6,784 nucleotides of DNA. It comes from Veillonella sp. GTDB lineage: Bacteria; Bacillota; Negativicutes; Veillonellales; Veillonellaceae. Position numbers and translations under genes: made by a program. A model generated the notes under the pieces. It ran no database searches and was not told the origin of the DNA. It saw only the letters and a program-made list of their open reading frames with translations. The stretch is from contig DXZL01000075.1 in assembly GCA_019419725.1 (NCBI GenBank), positions 1 to 6,784 of the forward strand. Reading direction: 5' to 3'. Every line of letters starts with the position of its first letter. The first letter of the stretch is position 1. This document shows positions 6,198 to 6,784 of the stretch, one piece after another.

Positions 6198-6206
6198 TGA
6201 TATAAT
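6198..6206 (+). promoter_or_regulatory. Possible promoter of the mop gene
   Basis: TGATATAAT is a perfect extended -10 with no good -35 upstream, where the tRNA terminator lies. A start near 6213 would give a 40-base leader. A second TATAAT at 6229-6234 is too close to the ribosome binding site to be the better choice. Confidence 0.4.
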
Positions 6207-6252
6207 AAATATAAATTTGAATATATTGTATAATTCTTATAAGGAGCCAAAT

Positions 6253-6462
6253 ATGAAATTAAGCGCAAGAAACCAATTAAAAGGTACTATCGTAGAAATT
6301 CAAGAAGGTGCCGTAAATGCAATTGTGAAAATTAATGTAGGTAACGATAATATCATTACTGCTGACATTACAGTTCAATCTGTTAAAGAATTGGGCTTAA
6401 CAGTAGGCAAAGAAGTATATGCTGTTATCAAAGCTACCAATGTAATGGTTGGTATAGAATAA
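6253..6462 (+). CDS. Molybdate-binding Mop-domain protein (molbindin)
   Basis: A 69-residue soluble protein made of a single Mop/TOBE domain. Proteins of this type, such as Clostridium pasteurianum Mop, assemble into hexamers that bind molybdate or tungstate and are thought to store or buffer the oxyanion in the cytoplasm. The signature is clear: SARNQLKGTIVEI at 4-16, GAVNAIVKINVG at 19-30, ITADITVQSVKELGL at 35-49 and VYAVIKATNVMVGIE at 55-69. The SARN and IKAT segments belong to the parts that form the oxyanion sites in this family. AAGGAG (6241-6246), six bases before ATG, fixes the start; a longer in-frame reading beginning inside the tRNA is not credible. It stands alone between two terminators, with no molybdate transporter or cofactor gene in view. 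Confidence 0.92.
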   Translation: MKLSARNQLKGTIVEIQEGAVNAIVKINVGNDNIITADITVQSVKELGLTVGKEVYAVIKATNVMVGIE

Positions 6463-6469
6463 TAAATCT

Positions 6470-6496
6470 AGAGCTGCTTAGGCGGCTCTTTTTTTT
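6470..6496 (+). terminator. Terminator of the mop gene
   Basis: AGAGCTGC (6470-6477) pairs with GCGGCTCT (6482-6489) around TTAG, with one G-U pair, and runs into eight Ts (6489-6496). It begins seven bases after the stop codon. Confidence 0.9.
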
Positions 6497-6784
6497 GTAT
6501 ATAAATAAAATCCCTAATAAGATGTTATAAATAAGCCCTATGTTTTGTAATCATGGGGGTAGTTTTAATAACATAATTTAAATTAACTCAACTGCTTTAC
6601 GGTTCGGTAACATTGGCACGTTGTGCCGCGTTACCGTTTTGTAAAGTTCTTATCTACCACTAGCAGCGGCTTCCTATCACACTCGCCCATGGCAATATAT
6701 AATACAATAGTTTAATGTACGGTACACTTTTTAGGGCTTCGTCGAACCTGATGCAATGGACGTATGCGTCGCTGCGCTCCTTTA
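6497..6784. other. Gene-free 3' segment with structured tail
   Basis: I see no credible gene here. The first 95 bases are AT-rich with no clear signal. A strong hairpin occupies 6595-6646. From about 6655 the sequence is richer in G and C than the rest of the window and stays open on the minus strand for 40 codons (6782-6660). On the plus strand it is open from ATG 6716 to the edge. Neither has a ribosome binding site and neither resembles a domain I know. The composition change suggests an inserted or dispersed repeat, or a structured RNA, running past the right edge. Confidence 0.4.
6595..6646. repeat. 52-nt hairpin, not terminator-like
   Basis: Three nested perfect stems share one axis: CTTTAC (6595-6600) with GTAAAG (6641-6646), CGGTAAC (6605-6611) with GTTACCG (6630-6636), and GGCAC (6615-6619) with GTGCC (6623-6627) around a GTT loop. 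This gives 18 Watson-Crick pairs with small symmetric internal loops. Neither strand has a T-run after it, so it is not an ordinary intrinsic terminator. Confidence 0.7.

Noticed and set aside
6037..6252. N-terminal extension of the mop gene running through the tRNA
   Set aside because: It would translate the tRNA and its terminator; the ATG at 6253 has an ideal ribosome binding site and matches the family start.
6660..6782. 40-codon minus-strand open frame entering from the right edge
   Set aside because: No domain recognised and the other strand is also open here; more likely part of a repeat or structured element, although a gene end cannot be excluded.

Overview
The window is AT-rich and reads like a low-GC Firmicute. 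The purR-glmU order, a PurR-type (not LacI-type) purine repressor, the NhaA pair, strong AAGGAG/GGAGG ribosome binding sites and tRNA genes with encoded CCA all fit. My best guess is a Negativicute such as Veillonella. That is inference from gene content and composition, not a database match.

Layout, left to right. On the minus strand: the first ten codons of glmU (1-31), then purR (159-977) reading towards it. Upstream of purR is an extended -10 promoter (TGG-TATAAT, 1063-1071) and a pair of convergent CGAA-centred boxes (1074-1117) that look like a PurR operator, so purR is probably autoregulated. An 87-nt, almost fully paired hairpin (1117-1203) follows; it ends the next gene, a secreted peptidoglycan-binding/3D-domain protein (1202-1810, minus). 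The 248-nt gap beyond is filled with inverted repeats and the terminator of the next operon. That operon holds two tandem NhaA Na+/H+ antiporter genes (2065-3237 and 3266-4420, minus) with one recognisable promoter at 4492-4521. Next is a PepSY-associated transmembrane protein (4613-5938, minus), possibly linked to iron or redox.

On the plus strand: tRNA-Gly(CCC) (6074-6147) with its own promoter and terminator, then a 69-residue molybdate-binding Mop protein (6253-6462) with its terminator. The last 290 bases hold no convincing gene. They contain a strong 52-nt hairpin with no T-run and a relatively GC-rich tail that may be an interspersed repeat.

How it fits together: most of the window is housekeeping. 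purR/glmU concern nucleotide and cell-wall precursor supply, the 3D protein concerns wall remodelling, the two NhaA proteins concern sodium and pH homeostasis, and Mop concerns molybdate storage. I see no defence system, mobile element with a transposase, CRISPR array or biosynthetic cluster. The most notable points are the putative PurR operator, divergence of the two NhaA copies at positions matching the E. coli pH-sensor residues, the unusually long hairpins, and the structured 3' tail.
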